A stretch of 64,000 nt of DNA from Marmoricola sp. (GCA_025965195.1 JAOPXK010000056.1:35995-99994); one strand, 5' to 3'; shown: positions 28,052-37,500, numbered from the stretch's first letter. Translations and numbers: made by a program. The notes: generated from the letters alone by a model not told the origin.

Positions 28052-29074
28052 ATGGGCCGGGTCGTACTCGTCACGGGGGTTTCTCGTGATCTCGGGCGTC
28101 GCTTCGCGCGACAGCTCGCAGAGTCGCCCGGCGTCGATCGGGTGATCGGCGTCGACGTGACGCCGCCGCGCGGTGACATGGGCAAGGTCTCCTTCGTCCG
28201 TGCCGACATCCGCAACCCGGTGATCGCCAAGGTGATCGTGCGCGAGCACGTCGACACCGTGGTGCACATGAGTGTCATTGCGTCCACCGGTGGTCCGGGC
28301 GGACGCGCCGCGCTCAAGGAGCTCAACGTCATCGGGACGATGCAGCTGCTCGCGGCCTGCCAGCAGGCGCCCGATCTCGAGCACCTCGTGATCAAGTCGA
28401 GCACGGCGGTGTACGGCGCCTCGCACCGCGATCCGGCGATGTTCACCGAAGGCATGAACGCCACGCGGACGCCCACCAGCGGCTACTCGAAGCAGGTTGC
28501 AGAGGTCGAGGGCTACGTCCGCGGCTTCGCGCGCCGCCGGCCTGATGTGCGGGTGACCACTCTCCGGATGGCCAGCATCGTCGGGCCGGTGATCACCACC
28601 CCGATGACGACGTACTTCAAGCTGCCGGTCATCCCGACCGTCATCGGGTTCAACCCCCGGATGCAGTTCCTGCACGAGCACGATGCCCTCGGTTCGCTCG
28701 AGCACGCCACGCTCAACGACGTGCCGGGGACCTTCAACATCGCCGGTGACGGCATCATCATGATGTCCCAGGCCGTACGCCGGATCGGCCGCCCTGGCCT
28801 GCCCATGCCTGCGTTTGCCGTCTCGACGATCGGCTCGACGATGCGCCAGGCCCGGATGGCCGACTTCTCTCGCGAGCAGGTCGCGTACCTGACCTACGGC
28901 CGGGGCGTGGACACCACGTTGATGCGCACCAGGTTCGGTTACGAGCCGAGGTTCACCACCGCCGAGGCCTTCGCCGACTTCGGTGCTTCGATCACACCCG
29001 GCGTCATCGGTGTCGACCGGGTCAGGCACGCCGAAGAAATCATCGCCGGAGCCTTGGGAGGTAGCCGTGGCTGA
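28052..29074 (+). CDS. NAD-dependent epimerase/dehydratase (extended SDR)
   Basis: 340 residues. The N-terminal Rossmann motif reads VLVTGVSRDLGRRFA (GXSXXLG form of TGXXGXXG). HMSVIAST follows, and the catalytic-region YSKQVAE provides the YxxxK. Related to GalE2-type proteins placed next to bS22 in Mycobacterium. The substrate, probably a nucleotide sugar, is not known. The downstream acyltransferase start overlaps its stop by eight bases, so the two are coupled. Confidence 0.88.
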   Translation: MGRVVLVTGVSRDLGRRFARQLAESPGVDRVIGVDVTPPRGDMGKVSFVRADIRNPVIAKVIVREHVDTVVHMSVIASTGGPGGRAALKELNVIGTMQLLAACQQAPDLEHLVIKSSTAVYGASHRDPAMFTEGMNATRTPTSGYSKQVAEVEGYVRGFARRRPDVRVTTLRMASIVGPVITTPMTTYFKLPVIPTVIGFNPRMQFLHEHDALGSLEHATLNDVPGTFNIAGDGIIMMSQAVRRIGRPGLPMPAFAVSTIGSTMRQARMADFSREQVAYLTYGRGVDTTLMRTRFGYEPRFTTAEAFADFGASITPGVIGVDRVRHAEEIIAGALGGSRG

Positions 29075-30377
29075 CGCCGACATCATCCCGATCGGGACCC
29101 GTGGCCGTCCTGGTCGTGGCAGTGGCAGCCAGAAGCCGTCCGCTTCTGCCCGCAACCTGGCCGGCGCGGCCAAGAAGTCCACGCCTCGCAAGCCGGCGAA
29201 GTCGGCCGAGCCCGAGCCCGCCAAGAAGACCGCCGAGAAGACCGCCGGCAAGCCAGTCGACGAGCGCGTCGAGCCGACCGGGCCCGAGATCCCTGAAGCT
29301 GCGTCTGAAACCGCGTCTGGTGCTCCTGCTGTCGAGATTCCCGTTGCTGCACAGGCGAAACCGGCCGAAAGCCACGCCGAGCAGTTCGTGCATGCGGCTG
29401 CCGAGGTGGCCTCACATGCTGCCGCCCGAACCTCCAGGCTGCTGCGGGCGCCGACCCGAACCGATCACCGGCACCCGACCGCCGGCATCCCGGCGATCGA
29501 CTGGCTGGCCGCGTTCACGTCGGCCTCCAAGGAGATCTTCGGCGAGAACTGGGAACCCCGCCTTGCGGAGTTCCTGGCGTTCCTGCGACGTCGGGTGACC
29601 GGCGACTACGTGGTCGACGAGTACGGCCTGGACCGCGAGATCGCGCACCACTTCATGCTCGCTGCGCTGCGCCCGATCGCGGAGAAGTGGTTCCGGGTAG
29701 AGGAGCGTGGCATCGAGAACATCCCCACGGACGGCGGCGCCCTGGTCGTGTCCAACCACTCCGGCACCGTCCCTGTCGACGGTCTGATGACCGCGCTGTC
29801 GATCCACGACAAGACCGGCCGGTACCTCCGCCCGCTCGGTGCAGACCTGGTCTTCAAGCTGCCCATCGTCAGTGAGCTGGCCCGCAAGGGTGGCGCGACG
29901 CTGGCTTGCAGTGAGGATGCCGAGCGGATGCTCGCCGGCGGCGAGCTCGTCGGCGTCTGGCCAGAGGGCTTCAAGGGCATCGGCAAGCCCTACTCCGAGC
30001 GCTACAAGCTGCAGCGGTTCGGCCGGGGCGGCTTCGTCTCGTCGGCGATGCGTGCCGGCGTACCCATCATCCCGACGTCTGTCGTGGGCGCCGAGGAGAT
30101 CTACCCGCTGGTCGGCAACATCCCGTCACTGGCGCGGCTCCTCGGGGTGCCGTACATCCCGATCACGCCACTGTTTCCCTGGCTCGGCCCGCTCGGCCTG
30201 TTCCCGCTTCCGTCGAAGTGGCTGATCGAGTTCGGCGAGCCGATCCGCACCGACGACTACGACGAGGGGTCCGCCGACGACCCGATGCTGGTCTTCAACG
30301 TGACCGACCAGGTCCGCGAGACGATCCAGCAGACGTTGTACTCCCTGCTGATGCAGCGCAAGTCCGTCTTCTCCTGA
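29067..30377 (+). CDS. Lysophospholipid acyltransferase family protein
   Basis: 436 residues from the GTG at 29067, which has GGGAGG upstream. The first 125 residues are Ala/Lys/Pro/Glu-rich and probably disordered. The acyltransferase domain has the catalytic NHSGTVPVDG (His and Asp, spaced wider than the usual HX4D), the later PEGFKG block and IIPTSVVGAEEIYPL. Likely transfers acyl chains to a glycerophosphate or a similar acceptor at the inner membrane. Same neighbour order as in Mycobacterium (epimerase then acyltransferase). Confidence 0.87.
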   Translation: MADADIIPIGTRGRPGRGSGSQKPSASARNLAGAAKKSTPRKPAKSAEPEPAKKTAEKTAGKPVDERVEPTGPEIPEAASETASGAPAVEIPVAAQAKPAESHAEQFVHAAAEVASHAAARTSRLLRAPTRTDHRHPTAGIPAIDWLAAFTSASKEIFGENWEPRLAEFLAFLRRRVTGDYVVDEYGLDREIAHHFMLAALRPIAEKWFRVEERGIENIPTDGGALVVSNHSGTVPVDGLMTALSIHDKTGRYLRPLGADLVFKLPIVSELARKGGATLACSEDAERMLAGGELVGVWPEGFKGIGKPYSERYKLQRFGRGGFVSSAMRAGVPIIPTSVVGAEEIYPLVGNIPSLARLLGVPYIPITPLFPWLGPLGLFPLPSKWLIEFGEPIRTDDYDEGSADDPMLVFNVTDQVRETIQQTLYSLLMQRKSVFS

Positions 30378-30414
30378 CGGATGCCGCCAGGTCGGGATTG
30401 GGCCGGCAGTGGGC

Positions 30415-31596
30415 CTACTGGCCGAGCAGGCCGGTGACGCCGCCGAGCGTCGTCGTCAATGTGTCCGTCAAACCACTTGTGGACCCGGTGAGTCCTCTCA
30501 CCAGGTCCTGCACAGGCTTGGCCGCGTTGCTCACGGCCGACGGGAGCAATGACTGGAGCCCGTCACCGGTTGTCGGTGACCCGCTTGGATCCGGGGTCGG
30601 CGATATCGTTGGCGCCTTCCCCCCGATCTTGATCAGGCCCCTGCCGCCACCAGTCGCGGTGGCCCCGGCCTGAGTTGCTTTCTGGGCATTCTTCAAGGCC
30701 TCTTGAGCGTCGGCCACCTGGATCTGCCTGACCGGAGTGGCAAGCAGCTGGCGCAGCGCCGGCGACGAGGTGAGCTGGATCAGGCTGTCGGGCAGCGCCA
30801 GCGGCGCAGAGCTGCTGCAACCGGCGCAGAGCACCCGGGCCTGCTGATCGATGTTCGCAAGCAGGTCGGCTGTCGCCGCGAGCGCCGAGGAGACCGAGGC
30901 CGGCAACAGTGCGCGGAGACTCTGCAGCTCCGACATCTGGCTTGCGGTGAACGCACGGACCTGGGCGATGTCCTTGTCGTTGCCGTCACTCTTGTAGGCG
31001 GTGAACAGCAGGTCGGAGCCGTTGCCCGCGCTGGCCCGGAAGTCCGAGAGCGTCTTGCTCACCTGGCTGGCGTTCTTGCTGTCAGCAAGCAGGTCCTTGA
31101 CCTCGGAGAGGCGGGTGTTCGCCTGGCCCAGCATGTCGCTGCCCTTGGCGGAGTCACTGGTGTTGAAACTGACCTCGGCCCGCTCGATGCCCCGCTTGAT
31201 CGGGTAGAGCGGGGAGCCCGGCAGCGCGCCCTGTGCGGCCGCCGCCATGCCGGCGGTGCCACCGACCAGGACCAGCGCGGCAATGGCCGCACCGAAGCGG
31301 CGTTCGCGGCGGTGGTCGATGCGGACGGCCGGCTTGGGCATCCGACGGCGAGGCAGGCTCAGGCGTTCGGTGACGGCAGCGTCGCCCGAGATCAGGACGG
31401 CATCGGCCGCCACGAGCAGGCGTGAGCGGAGGTCGGCCACGAACTCGGGCCGGGCGGCAGGGGTTTCCTGCGACCGCATCATCCCGACAGTTGCCACCAG
31501 GTTCGCGAAGCGGGCGTTGACGTCGTCATCGGCTGTGCCGTCGAGGACGCTCGCGAAGTCCGCGGCGCTGCGTCGTGGTGAGAAGAGGGACGTCAT
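30415..31596 (-). CDS. DUF5667, RsbN-like membrane anti-sigma candidate
   Basis: 393 residues from the ATG at 31596. A cytoplasmic N-terminus of about 105 residues (MTSLFSPRRSAADFASVLDG) is followed by one transmembrane helix (FGAAIAALVLVGGTAGMAAAA). A large outside domain then begins GALPGSPLYPIKRGIERAEV, the DUF5667 signature, and ends in a Gly/Thr-rich tail. It lies directly downstream of a BldN-like sigma factor on the same strand, the place of rsbN in Streptomyces, whose product holds BldN inactive through its N-terminal part. The anti-sigma role is inferred from topology and context. Confidence 0.85.
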   Translation of the reverse strand: MTSLFSPRRSAADFASVLDGTADDDVNARFANLVATVGMMRSQETPAARPEFVADLRSRLLVAADAVLISGDAAVTERLSLPRRRMPKPAVRIDHRRERRFGAAIAALVLVGGTAGMAAAAQGALPGSPLYPIKRGIERAEVSFNTSDSAKGSDMLGQANTRLSEVKDLLADSKNASQVSKTLSDFRASAGNGSDLLFTAYKSDGNDKDIAQVRAFTASQMSELQSLRALLPASVSSALAATADLLANIDQQARVLCAGCSSSAPLALPDSLIQLTSSPALRQLLATPVRQIQVADAQEALKNAQKATQAGATATGGGRGLIKIGGKAPTISPTPDPSGSPTTGDGLQSLLPSAVSNAAKPVQDLVRGLTGSTSGLTDTLTTTLGGVTGLLGQ

Positions 31597-31687
31597 AGAG
31601 GGTTGCCTGCGGTTCCTGAGGTGGTGAGAGATGGGCCCGAGCCGATCGTGAGGCTGCCGTGATCGAACGAATGCACGTTCGAGACGT

Positions 31688-31716
31688 ACAACGACGTTTC
31701 GGGTCCGAAAGTTATG
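31688..31716 (-). promoter_or_regulatory. Candidate BldN-type promoter for the RsbN-like gene
   Basis: On the minus strand CATAAC (31716-31711) and CGTTGT (31693-31688) are 17 bases apart, close to the CGTAAC-N16-CGTTGA form I recall for Streptomyces BldN. It would start transcription about 85 bases before the RsbN-like ATG, giving feedback by the sigma factor. Confidence 0.4.
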
Positions 31717-31733
31717 CGGTCGGGGTGGGTCAT

Positions 31734-32519
31734 CTACCGCACCTCCTGCGGCAGGAGCTTCGCGAGGTTGCGTACGCCGCGCAGCTGAAGCTGCTTCACG
31801 GCACCCGAGCTCCGGCCGAGGATCTCGGCGGTCTCGGCAATCGAAAGTCCTTGCAGGAAACGCATGATCAGGCACTCGCGCTGCTCGGTCGGTAGCTCAC
31901 CGAGGGCCCGCAGCAGCGCTTCGTTGGTGAGCGACGCGAGGACCTCGAGCTCAGGCCCTTCGGTCGCGACGTCGAGGGTCTGCATGTCCTCGGTGGTCTG
32001 TTCGAGACGAGTACGGCCGGCCTTGAAGTGGTCGGCCGTCAGGTTGCGCGCGATGGTCATCAGCCAGGCGCCGAAGTCCTTGCCCTGCCAGCGGAAGGAG
32101 TTCATCCCGCGCAGCGCCCGGAAGAAGGTCTCGCCGGCGAGGTCTTCGGCCAGCGCCACCGAGTTGACCCGGTAGTAGATGAATCGGTAGACGGACGCCT
32201 GGTAGTGGTCGTAGAGCTGGCCGAACGCTTCCTTGTCGCCGTTGCGGGCGAGCTCGACGAGGGCGATCAGCCTGGTGCCCTCGGCCTCGTCCTCTGCGGA
32301 GGAGGCGGCCAGATCGGAGTCACCGTGACCGTTGGGTGGGAGCAGGGTGGGGGTGTTGGACTCGGCCGACTCGGCGTACAACCACCCGACGGGGCGGGCC
32401 CCGGGAGCGATGTGACGGCCCGGGATTCCCGCGGTTTCCAGCTGCGCAGGATCGAGAATTTCCGCCAGGGCGTGACGCAGCGCCAAAAGGCCGCGCACGA
32501 ACCCGGCGTCACTCGTCAT
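31734..32519 (-). CDS. ECF RNA polymerase sigma factor, BldN-like
   Basis: 261 residues from the ATG at 32519, which has the strong site GGGGAGGGAG upstream. An unusual N-terminal extension of about 85 residues precedes sigma region 2 (ALVELARNGDKEAFGQLYDHY, YYRVNSVALAEDLAGETFFRAL, FGAWLMTIARN). Region 4 has LGELPTEQRECLIMRFLQGLS and the HTH AETAEILGRSSGAVKQLQLRG. The N-terminal extension and the adjacent RsbN-like gene point to the BldN group, which drives aerial development in Streptomyces. In a probably non-sporulating relative the role is open. Confidence 0.9.
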   Translation of the reverse strand: MTSDAGFVRGLLALRHALAEILDPAQLETAGIPGRHIAPGARPVGWLYAESAESNTPTLLPPNGHGDSDLAASSAEDEAEGTRLIALVELARNGDKEAFGQLYDHYQASVYRFIYYRVNSVALAEDLAGETFFRALRGMNSFRWQGKDFGAWLMTIARNLTADHFKAGRTRLEQTTEDMQTLDVATEGPELEVLASLTNEALLRALGELPTEQRECLIMRFLQGLSIAETAEILGRSSGAVKQLQLRGVRNLAKLLPQEVR

Positions 32520-32599
32520 TTGGCTCCCTCCCCAGCCCCTCAGCCAGGTAAGCACCAAGGTTACGGGTGGAAACGGACTTTGGGTACCAAATCCAGCAG

Positions 32600-33484
32600 T
32601 TACTGAACCCGGCGCCGGATGGCCACGCCGACCGCAATACTGCCGGTTGCCGCACCCGCGACCGCCGCGCTGAACAGCCCGATCCGGGCGGCCTTTCGAC
32701 CGGTCCGGTAGTCCCGGATCCGCCAGCCCTGCTGCTTGGCGTGCTCGCGCAGCTTCGCGTCCGGGTTGATCGCCACCGGATCGCCGACCAGCGACAGCAT
32801 CGGCAGGTCGTTGTAGGAGTCGGAGTACGCCGAGCAGTGGCTCAGGTCCAGCCCCTCGCGCTCGGCCAGGGCGAGCACAGCCTCGCCCTTCGCCGGCCCG
32901 TGCAGCATGTCGCCGACGAGCTGTCCGGTGTAGACACCGTTGATGTGCTCCGCGACCGTGCCCATCGCGCCCGTCAGGCCGAGCCGGCGCGCGATGATCT
33001 GGGCGATCTCGATCGGTGAGGCGGTGACCAGCCAGACACGCTGGCCCTGGTCGAGATGCATCTGGGCGAGGGCCCGGGTGCCTGGCCAGATCCGATGCGC
33101 CATCGCCTCGTCGAAGATCTCCTCGCCGAGCGACTCGAGCTCGGCGACCGTGTGACCGGCAATGAAGCTCAGCGCAGACGTGCGTGCTTCGGCGACGTGC
33201 TCCGGATCCTCCGTGCCGACGACCCGGAAGTAGGCCTGTTTGTACGCCGCCCCGAGGATGTCCCTCGTCGTGAAGAACTTGCGCCGATGCAGGCCCCGGG
33301 CGAGGTGGAAGATCGATGCCCCCTGCATCACGGTGTTGTCCACGTCGAAGAACGCGGCCGAACCACGGTCCGCGTCCACGGAGAGCGCCGCCTCGACCTC
33401 GGTCGCCGCGGCCGCTGCCTCCCCGGCGAGCTGAGATCGCCGCTTCAGGTTCGGCACCTTCTTGGCCGGGGGAGGGGGAGTCAC
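32600..33484 (-). CDS. HAD-IB family phosphatase (SerB-like), membrane-anchored
   Basis: 294 residues. HAD motif [12 protein letters not shown] (DxDxT, about residues 45-55), motif II TASP, the motif III lysine in HGPAKGEA and motif [15 protein letters not shown]-terminal hydrophobic stretch ([23 protein letters not shown]) may tether it to the membrane. Proteins of this subfamily dephosphorylate small phosphomonoesters or lysophosphatidic acid. The GTG at 33484 is the likely start. It lies 80 bases upstream of the sigma factor gene on the same strand. Confidence 0.87.
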   Translation of the reverse strand: MTPPPPAKKVPNLKRRSQLAGEAAAAATEVEAALSVDADRGSAAFFDVDNTVMQGASIFHLARGLHRRKFFTTRDILGAAYKQAYFRVVGTEDPEHVAEARTSALSFIAGHTVAELESLGEEIFDEAMAHRIWPGTRALAQMHLDQGQRVWLVTASPIEIAQIIARRLGLTGAMGTVAEHINGVYTGQLVGDMLHGPAKGEAVLALAEREGLDLSHCSAYSDSYNDLPMLSLVGDPVAINPDAKLREHAKQQGWRIRDYRTGRKAARIGLFSAAVAGAATGSIAVGVAIRRRVQ

Positions 33485-33561
33485 GGGTCAACCCTATGCG
33501 TCCCTCAGGGAGCAGAACAGATCACGCTTTGGTTGTGACGCAGATGTGTCAGACTCCGCGA

Positions 33562-35139
33562 ATGAACACCAATGTCGCCGATCTTCTGACGACTGCGGCC
33601 GCGCAGGAGCCGGACAAGATCGCCCTCTCCGAGGCCGCGACCGGGCGCACCGTCACGTGGGGCGAGCTCGACGACCTGGCCAACCGGATTGCGCACGGAC
33701 TCTCCAGCGCCGGCATGGTGGCCGGCTATCGCGTGATGATCGTGACCACGAACCGGATCGAGTTCGTGGCGACCTACCTCGGCGTGCTGCGGGCACGGAT
33801 GATCGCCGTACCCGTCAACCCGCGGAGCGCGACCGGTGAGCTGGTTCGCACGCTCGCCGACTCGGGTGCCCGGATGGTGGTCGCGGATGCCTCGACGATC
33901 ACGATGGTCCGAGCTGCCGTGACCGGTCTGGCCGAAGCGCTCGAGTCGTTCGGGAGTGAGGCCGGGGTCAACCCGCGGCTGGTCTGCATCGGTACGACGC
34001 TCGAGCCCGGCGAGCGGTCCTTCGACCAGCTCATCGCCGACCACTCGGCGCCGGTGCCCGTCCCGGACGACCCCGAGGCCATCGCCGTACTGCTCTACAC
34101 CAGCGGTACGTCGGGCCGGCCGCGCGCCGCGATGCTGTCGCACCGCGCCCTGGTCGCCAACATCGAACAGGCCGCGTCGGTGCGCCCGGCGATGATCAAG
34201 GGCACCGATGTCGTTCTCGGCGTGCTTCCGCTCTTCCACGTCTACGGCCTGAACGCCGTGCTCGGCCAGGTGGTCCGTCAGAAGGCCCGGATGGTGCTGG
34301 TCGACGGCTTCGACCCGGAGGGCTCGCTCGACATCATCGAGGACGAGGCCGTGTCCGTCGTCCCGGCGGCTCCGGCTGTCTTCGCGTACTGGATGCAGGT
34401 GCCAACTCTCGAGGACCGGCTCGGCCCGGTCCGGCTGGTGCTCAGCGGATCGGCCCCTCTCGCCCCCGAGGTGACGGCGGCCTTCAAGGAACGCACCGGC
34501 ATCGAGATCCAGCAGGGCTACGGCCTGACCGAGGCGGCGCCGATCGTCACCTCGACGCTGATCGGCGACCACCCGGGCGGATCGGTCGGTGGCGCCCTGC
34601 CCGGCATCGCGATCAGGCTCGTCGACGAGGCGGGTCGTCCTCCGGAGAACGAGGACGCCGGCGAGATCCACCTCTCCGGTGACAACCTCTTCTCCGGCTA
34701 CTGGCCCGATGGCGCGGACGGCCCGGACGCCCAGGGCTGGTGGGCCACCGGTGACGTCGGCTACCTCGATGCCGGCGGCAACCTGTTCCTGGTCGACCGG
34801 CTCAAGGAGCTGGTGATCGTCTCCGGGTTCAACGTCTACCCCTCCGAGGTCGAGGACGTGATCAACGAGCTCGACGAGGTCGCCCAGGCCGCCGTGATCG
34901 GTGCCGAGGACGACCTGACCGGCGAGGCCGTGGTTGCCTACGTCAAGCCGAGCCCGAGTGCCTCGCTGGAGACCATCGAGTCCGTCGTACGGGAACACTG
35001 CGCGGATCGGCTGGCGCGTTTCAAGCAGCCGACGGTGATCCACATCGTCGAGGAGATCCCGATGACCTACACCGGCAAGATCCAGAAGGGCCGGCTGCGC
35101 GCCACCGAGCGTCGGCGGGCCCTCGGCCTGCTGGAGTAG
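33562..35139 (+). CDS. AMP-binding acyl-CoA ligase (fatty acid--CoA ligase type)
   Basis: 525 residues from the ATG at 33562. Adenylate-forming enzyme with P-loop LLYTSGTSGRPRAAMLSH, FHVYGL, QQGYGLTEAAP (A5), TGDVGYLD (A7), the hinge DRLKELVIVSGFNVYPSEVEDV (A8) and the catalytic lysine in MTYTGKIQK (A10). Activates a carboxylic acid, probably a medium or long fatty acid, to its CoA thioester. It is upstream of glutaredoxin and rex on the same strand, but the heme cluster probably has its own promoter. Confidence 0.9.
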   Translation: MNTNVADLLTTAAAQEPDKIALSEAATGRTVTWGELDDLANRIAHGLSSAGMVAGYRVMIVTTNRIEFVATYLGVLRARMIAVPVNPRSATGELVRTLADSGARMVVADASTITMVRAAVTGLAEALESFGSEAGVNPRLVCIGTTLEPGERSFDQLIADHSAPVPVPDDPEAIAVLLYTSGTSGRPRAAMLSHRALVANIEQAASVRPAMIKGTDVVLGVLPLFHVYGLNAVLGQVVRQKARMVLVDGFDPEGSLDIIEDEAVSVVPAAPAVFAYWMQVPTLEDRLGPVRLVLSGSAPLAPEVTAAFKERTGIEIQQGYGLTEAAPIVTSTLIGDHPGGSVGGALPGIAIRLVDEAGRPPENEDAGEIHLSGDNLFSGYWPDGADGPDAQGWWATGDVGYLDAGGNLFLVDRLKELVIVSGFNVYPSEVEDVINELDEVAQAAVIGAEDDLTGEAVVAYVKPSPSASLETIESVVREHCADRLARFKQPTVIHIVEEIPMTYTGKIQKGRLRATERRRALGLLE

Positions 35140-35145
35140 CTGTCG

Positions 35146-35382
35146 ATGAGCGCTCGAATCCTTCTGTACTCGAAGCCGGGATGCCACCTGTGCGCCGACG
35201 CCCGCGTGATCATCGAGCGGGTGTGCGCCGACACGGGCACGTCATTCGACGAGGTGGACATCACCACCTCCGCCGAGCTGATGGCGGAGTACGGCGAGCA
35301 GATCCCGGTCACTTTCGTCGACGGCGCCCAGCACGACTTCTGGCGGGTCGACGAGCAACGGTTGCGCAACGCAATCGGCTGA
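35146..35382 (+). CDS. Glutaredoxin-family thiol protein
   Basis: 78 residues, one thioredoxin fold: LLYSKPGCHLCADARVIIERV with the redox CHLC (13-16) and the cis-proline loop QIPVTFVDG. It belongs to the small DUF836/glutaredoxin-like group that precedes rex in many Actinobacteria. Six bases separate it from the acyl-CoA ligase stop. The redox partner is unknown. Confidence 0.88.
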   Translation: MSARILLYSKPGCHLCADARVIIERVCADTGTSFDEVDITTSAELMAEYGEQIPVTFVDGAQHDFWRVDEQRLRNAIG

Positions 35383-35445
35383 CCCGCTCGGCCACCCCCA
35401 TGCGAGTGGGCCTTCTCACATGTGGTAGTCAGCAGATGGACTCAG

Positions 35446-35465
35446 TTTGTTCCCGCGTTCACAAA
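35446..35465. promoter_or_regulatory. Candidate Rex operator
   Basis: TTTGTTCCCGCGTTCACAAA has a perfect right half (TTCACAAA) and a left half matching at 7 of 10 positions of the TTGTGAA-N-TTCACAA Rex site. It is 74 bases before the rex start, so Rex probably represses its own operon, including the heme genes, when NADH is high. Confidence 0.65.
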
Positions 35466-35539
35466 CTCTTACAGTGCTTGAAATAGCGCTCTGTCACGGA
35501 CTCGAACGGGCCCGGAGCGACACTGTTGGAGAGTCTCAA

Positions 35540-36205
35540 GTGAGCCATTCCCGCATTCCGGAGGCAACGGTTGCCCGGCTACCGGTGTACCTGCGGGCAC
35601 TCAATTCGCTTCTCGACGCGAAGATCTCCAGCTGCTCGAGCGAAGAGCTCGCAGCGTCGGCCGGTGTGAACAGCGCCAAGCTCCGCAAGGACCTCTCCTA
35701 CCTCGGCTCCTATGGCACCCGCGGTGTCGGGTACGACGTCGAGTACCTCCGCTACCAGATCTCCCGCGAGATCGGCCTGACCCAGGACTGGCCGGTCGTG
35801 ATCGTCGGCATCGGCAACCTGGGACACGCGCTCGCGAACTACTCCGGCTTCACCTCGCGCGGCTTCCGGACCGTCGCGCTGCTCGACGCAGACAGCAACC
35901 GCCACGGCGAGCTGGTCGCCGGGCTGAAGATCCGTGGCTTCAACGAGCTCAGCGCGATCGTGCACGAGCACGGCGTCGCGATCGGCGTCATCGCCACTCC
36001 CGCTGCTGCTGCCCAGTCGGTCTGCGACCGGATGATCGAGGCCGGTATCCGGAGCGTCCTGAACTTCGCGCCGACCGTGCTCTCGGTGCCCGATGGGGTC
36101 GACGTACGCAAGGTGGACCTGTCCAGCGAGCTGCAGATCCTCGCCTACCACGAGCAGCGCAAGGCCGGGCTCGCCGCGGCCGAGGGCACGGAGGAGTCGG
36201 CATGA
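35540..36205 (+). CDS. rex: Redox-sensing transcriptional repressor Rex
   Basis: 221 residues from the GTG at 35540. Winged helix with RIPEATVARLPVYLRAL and the recognition region NSAKLRKDLSYLGSYGTRGVGYD. A Rossmann NAD(H)-binding domain follows, with VVIVGIGNLGHALANY (GxGxxG) and the C-terminal domain-swap helix. It senses the NADH/NAD+ ratio and in relatives controls respiratory and heme genes. The stop overlaps the hemA start as ATGA. Confidence 0.95.
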   Translation: MSHSRIPEATVARLPVYLRALNSLLDAKISSCSSEELAASAGVNSAKLRKDLSYLGSYGTRGVGYDVEYLRYQISREIGLTQDWPVVIVGIGNLGHALANYSGFTSRGFRTVALLDADSNRHGELVAGLKIRGFNELSAIVHEHGVAIGVIATPAAAAQSVCDRMIEAGIRSVLNFAPTVLSVPDGVDVRKVDLSSELQILAYHEQRKAGLAAAEGTEESA

Positions 36206-37500
36206 GCGTCCTGGTCGTCGGGATCTCCCACAAGTCGGCCCCGGTCTCGGTGCTCGAGCGGGTCGCTCTCGACTCGGACGGCGTCAACAAGCTGATCCGC
36301 CAGGCGATCGACAACGAGCACGTCACCGAGGCGACGGTGCTGTCGACCTGCAACCGCACCGAGGTCTACACCGAGGTCGACCGCTTCCACGGCAGCGTCG
36401 AGGCGATCTCGCGGATGATCTGCGACCGGGCCGGCGGCGACCCGGAGGAGATGGTTCCCTACCTCTACGTCCACTACGACGACGGCGCTGTCTCGCACCT
36501 CTTCCACGTCGCGTCGGGCCTCGAGTCCATGGTCGTCGGTGAGAGCCAGATCCTCGGGCAGGCCCGCGAGGCGCTCCGCGTCGGACAGGAGTCCGGCACC
36601 GTCGGTCCTACCCTCAACACGCTGTTCCAGCAGGCCCTCCGGGTCGGCAAGCGGTCGCACGCCGAGACCGACATCGACCGCGCCGGGGCGTCCCTGGTCA
36701 GCCAGGCGATGGACCGCGCGATCGCGCACGTCGGCTCGCTCGAGGGCAAGCGCGTGCTGGTTGTCGGCGCCGGTTCGATGGCCAGTCTCTCGGTCGCCAC
36801 CGCGGTCCGGGCCGGAGCCGGCCAGATCATCGTCGCCAACCGGACGGCCGCCCATGCGCTTCGGCTTGCCAACCAGTACGACGCCGAGGCGATCGAGCTT
36901 CCCGCGGTGCCGTCGGAGCTGGGCAGCTGCGACGTGCTGATCTCCTGCACCGGCGCGGCCGGCATCGTGCTCGAGGCCGAGGCCGTGACGACCGCCCGGG
37001 GCGATCGCGTCAGCCCGCTCGCCATCATCGACCTGGCCCTGCCCCACGACGTCGACCCCGAGGTGGGCCAGCTTCCCGGCGTACGCCTGGTCGACCTGCA
37101 GACCCTGGCCGACGAGCTGCAGGGCGCCGACGGTCGTGACGACGTCACCGGCGTACGCGACATCGTCGCCGAGGAGCTCGCGGCCTTCCTGAGCGCGCGT
37201 CGCTCGGCTCTCGCGACGCCGACCGTGGTCGCGCTCCGAACGATGGCCACCGGAGTGGTCGACGCCGAGCTCGCGCGACTCTCGACCCGGCTTCCCGATC
37301 TCGACGAGGCTCAGCGCGCAGAGATCGAGCACGCGGTCCGCCGCGTTGCCGACAAGCTGCTGCACCAGCCGACCGTGCGGGTCAAGGAACTGGCCAACGA
37401 CTCCGGCGCGATCTCGTACGCCGCCGCGCTGGCCGAGCTCTTCGCCCTCGACCCGGACGCCGTCGACGCGGTGACCCGACCGGCGGAGGGCAGCGTATGA
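36202..37500 (+). CDS. hemA: Glutamyl-tRNA reductase
   Basis: 432 residues. First committed step of C5 heme synthesis, reducing Glu-tRNA to glutamate-1-semialdehyde with NADPH. Catalytic Cys50 is in STCNRTEVY, SGLESMVVGESQILGQ is the specificity region, VLVVGAGSMASLSV the nucleotide-binding loop, and a C-terminal dimerisation helix completes the V-shaped enzyme. It overlaps both rex and hemC by four bases. hemL, for the next step, is 5.4 kb downstream in another operon. Confidence 0.96.
   Translation: MSVLVVGISHKSAPVSVLERVALDSDGVNKLIRQAIDNEHVTEATVLSTCNRTEVYTEVDRFHGSVEAISRMICDRAGGDPEEMVPYLYVHYDDGAVSHLFHVASGLESMVVGESQILGQAREALRVGQESGTVGPTLNTLFQQALRVGKRSHAETDIDRAGASLVSQAMDRAIAHVGSLEGKRVLVVGAGSMASLSVATAVRAGAGQIIVANRTAAHALRLANQYDAEAIELPAVPSELGSCDVLISCTGAAGIVLEAEAVTTARGDRVSPLAIIDLALPHDVDPEVGQLPGVRLVDLQTLADELQGADGRDDVTGVRDIVAEELAAFLSARRSALATPTVVALRTMATGVVDAELARLSTRLPDLDEAQRAEIEHAVRRVADKLLHQPTVRVKELANDSGAISYAAALAELFALDPDAVDAVTRPAEGSV

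Noticed and set aside
32520..32599. BldN-type promoter upstream of the sigma factor itself
   Set aside because: CGTAAC is perfect on the minus strand, but the hexamer 16 bases later is CTGAGG, far from CGTTGA.
33316..33561. Upstream extension of the acyl-CoA ligase
   Set aside because: It overlaps the HAD phosphatase start antisense and is Arg/Pro-rich; the ATG at 33562 begins the normal ligase N-terminus.
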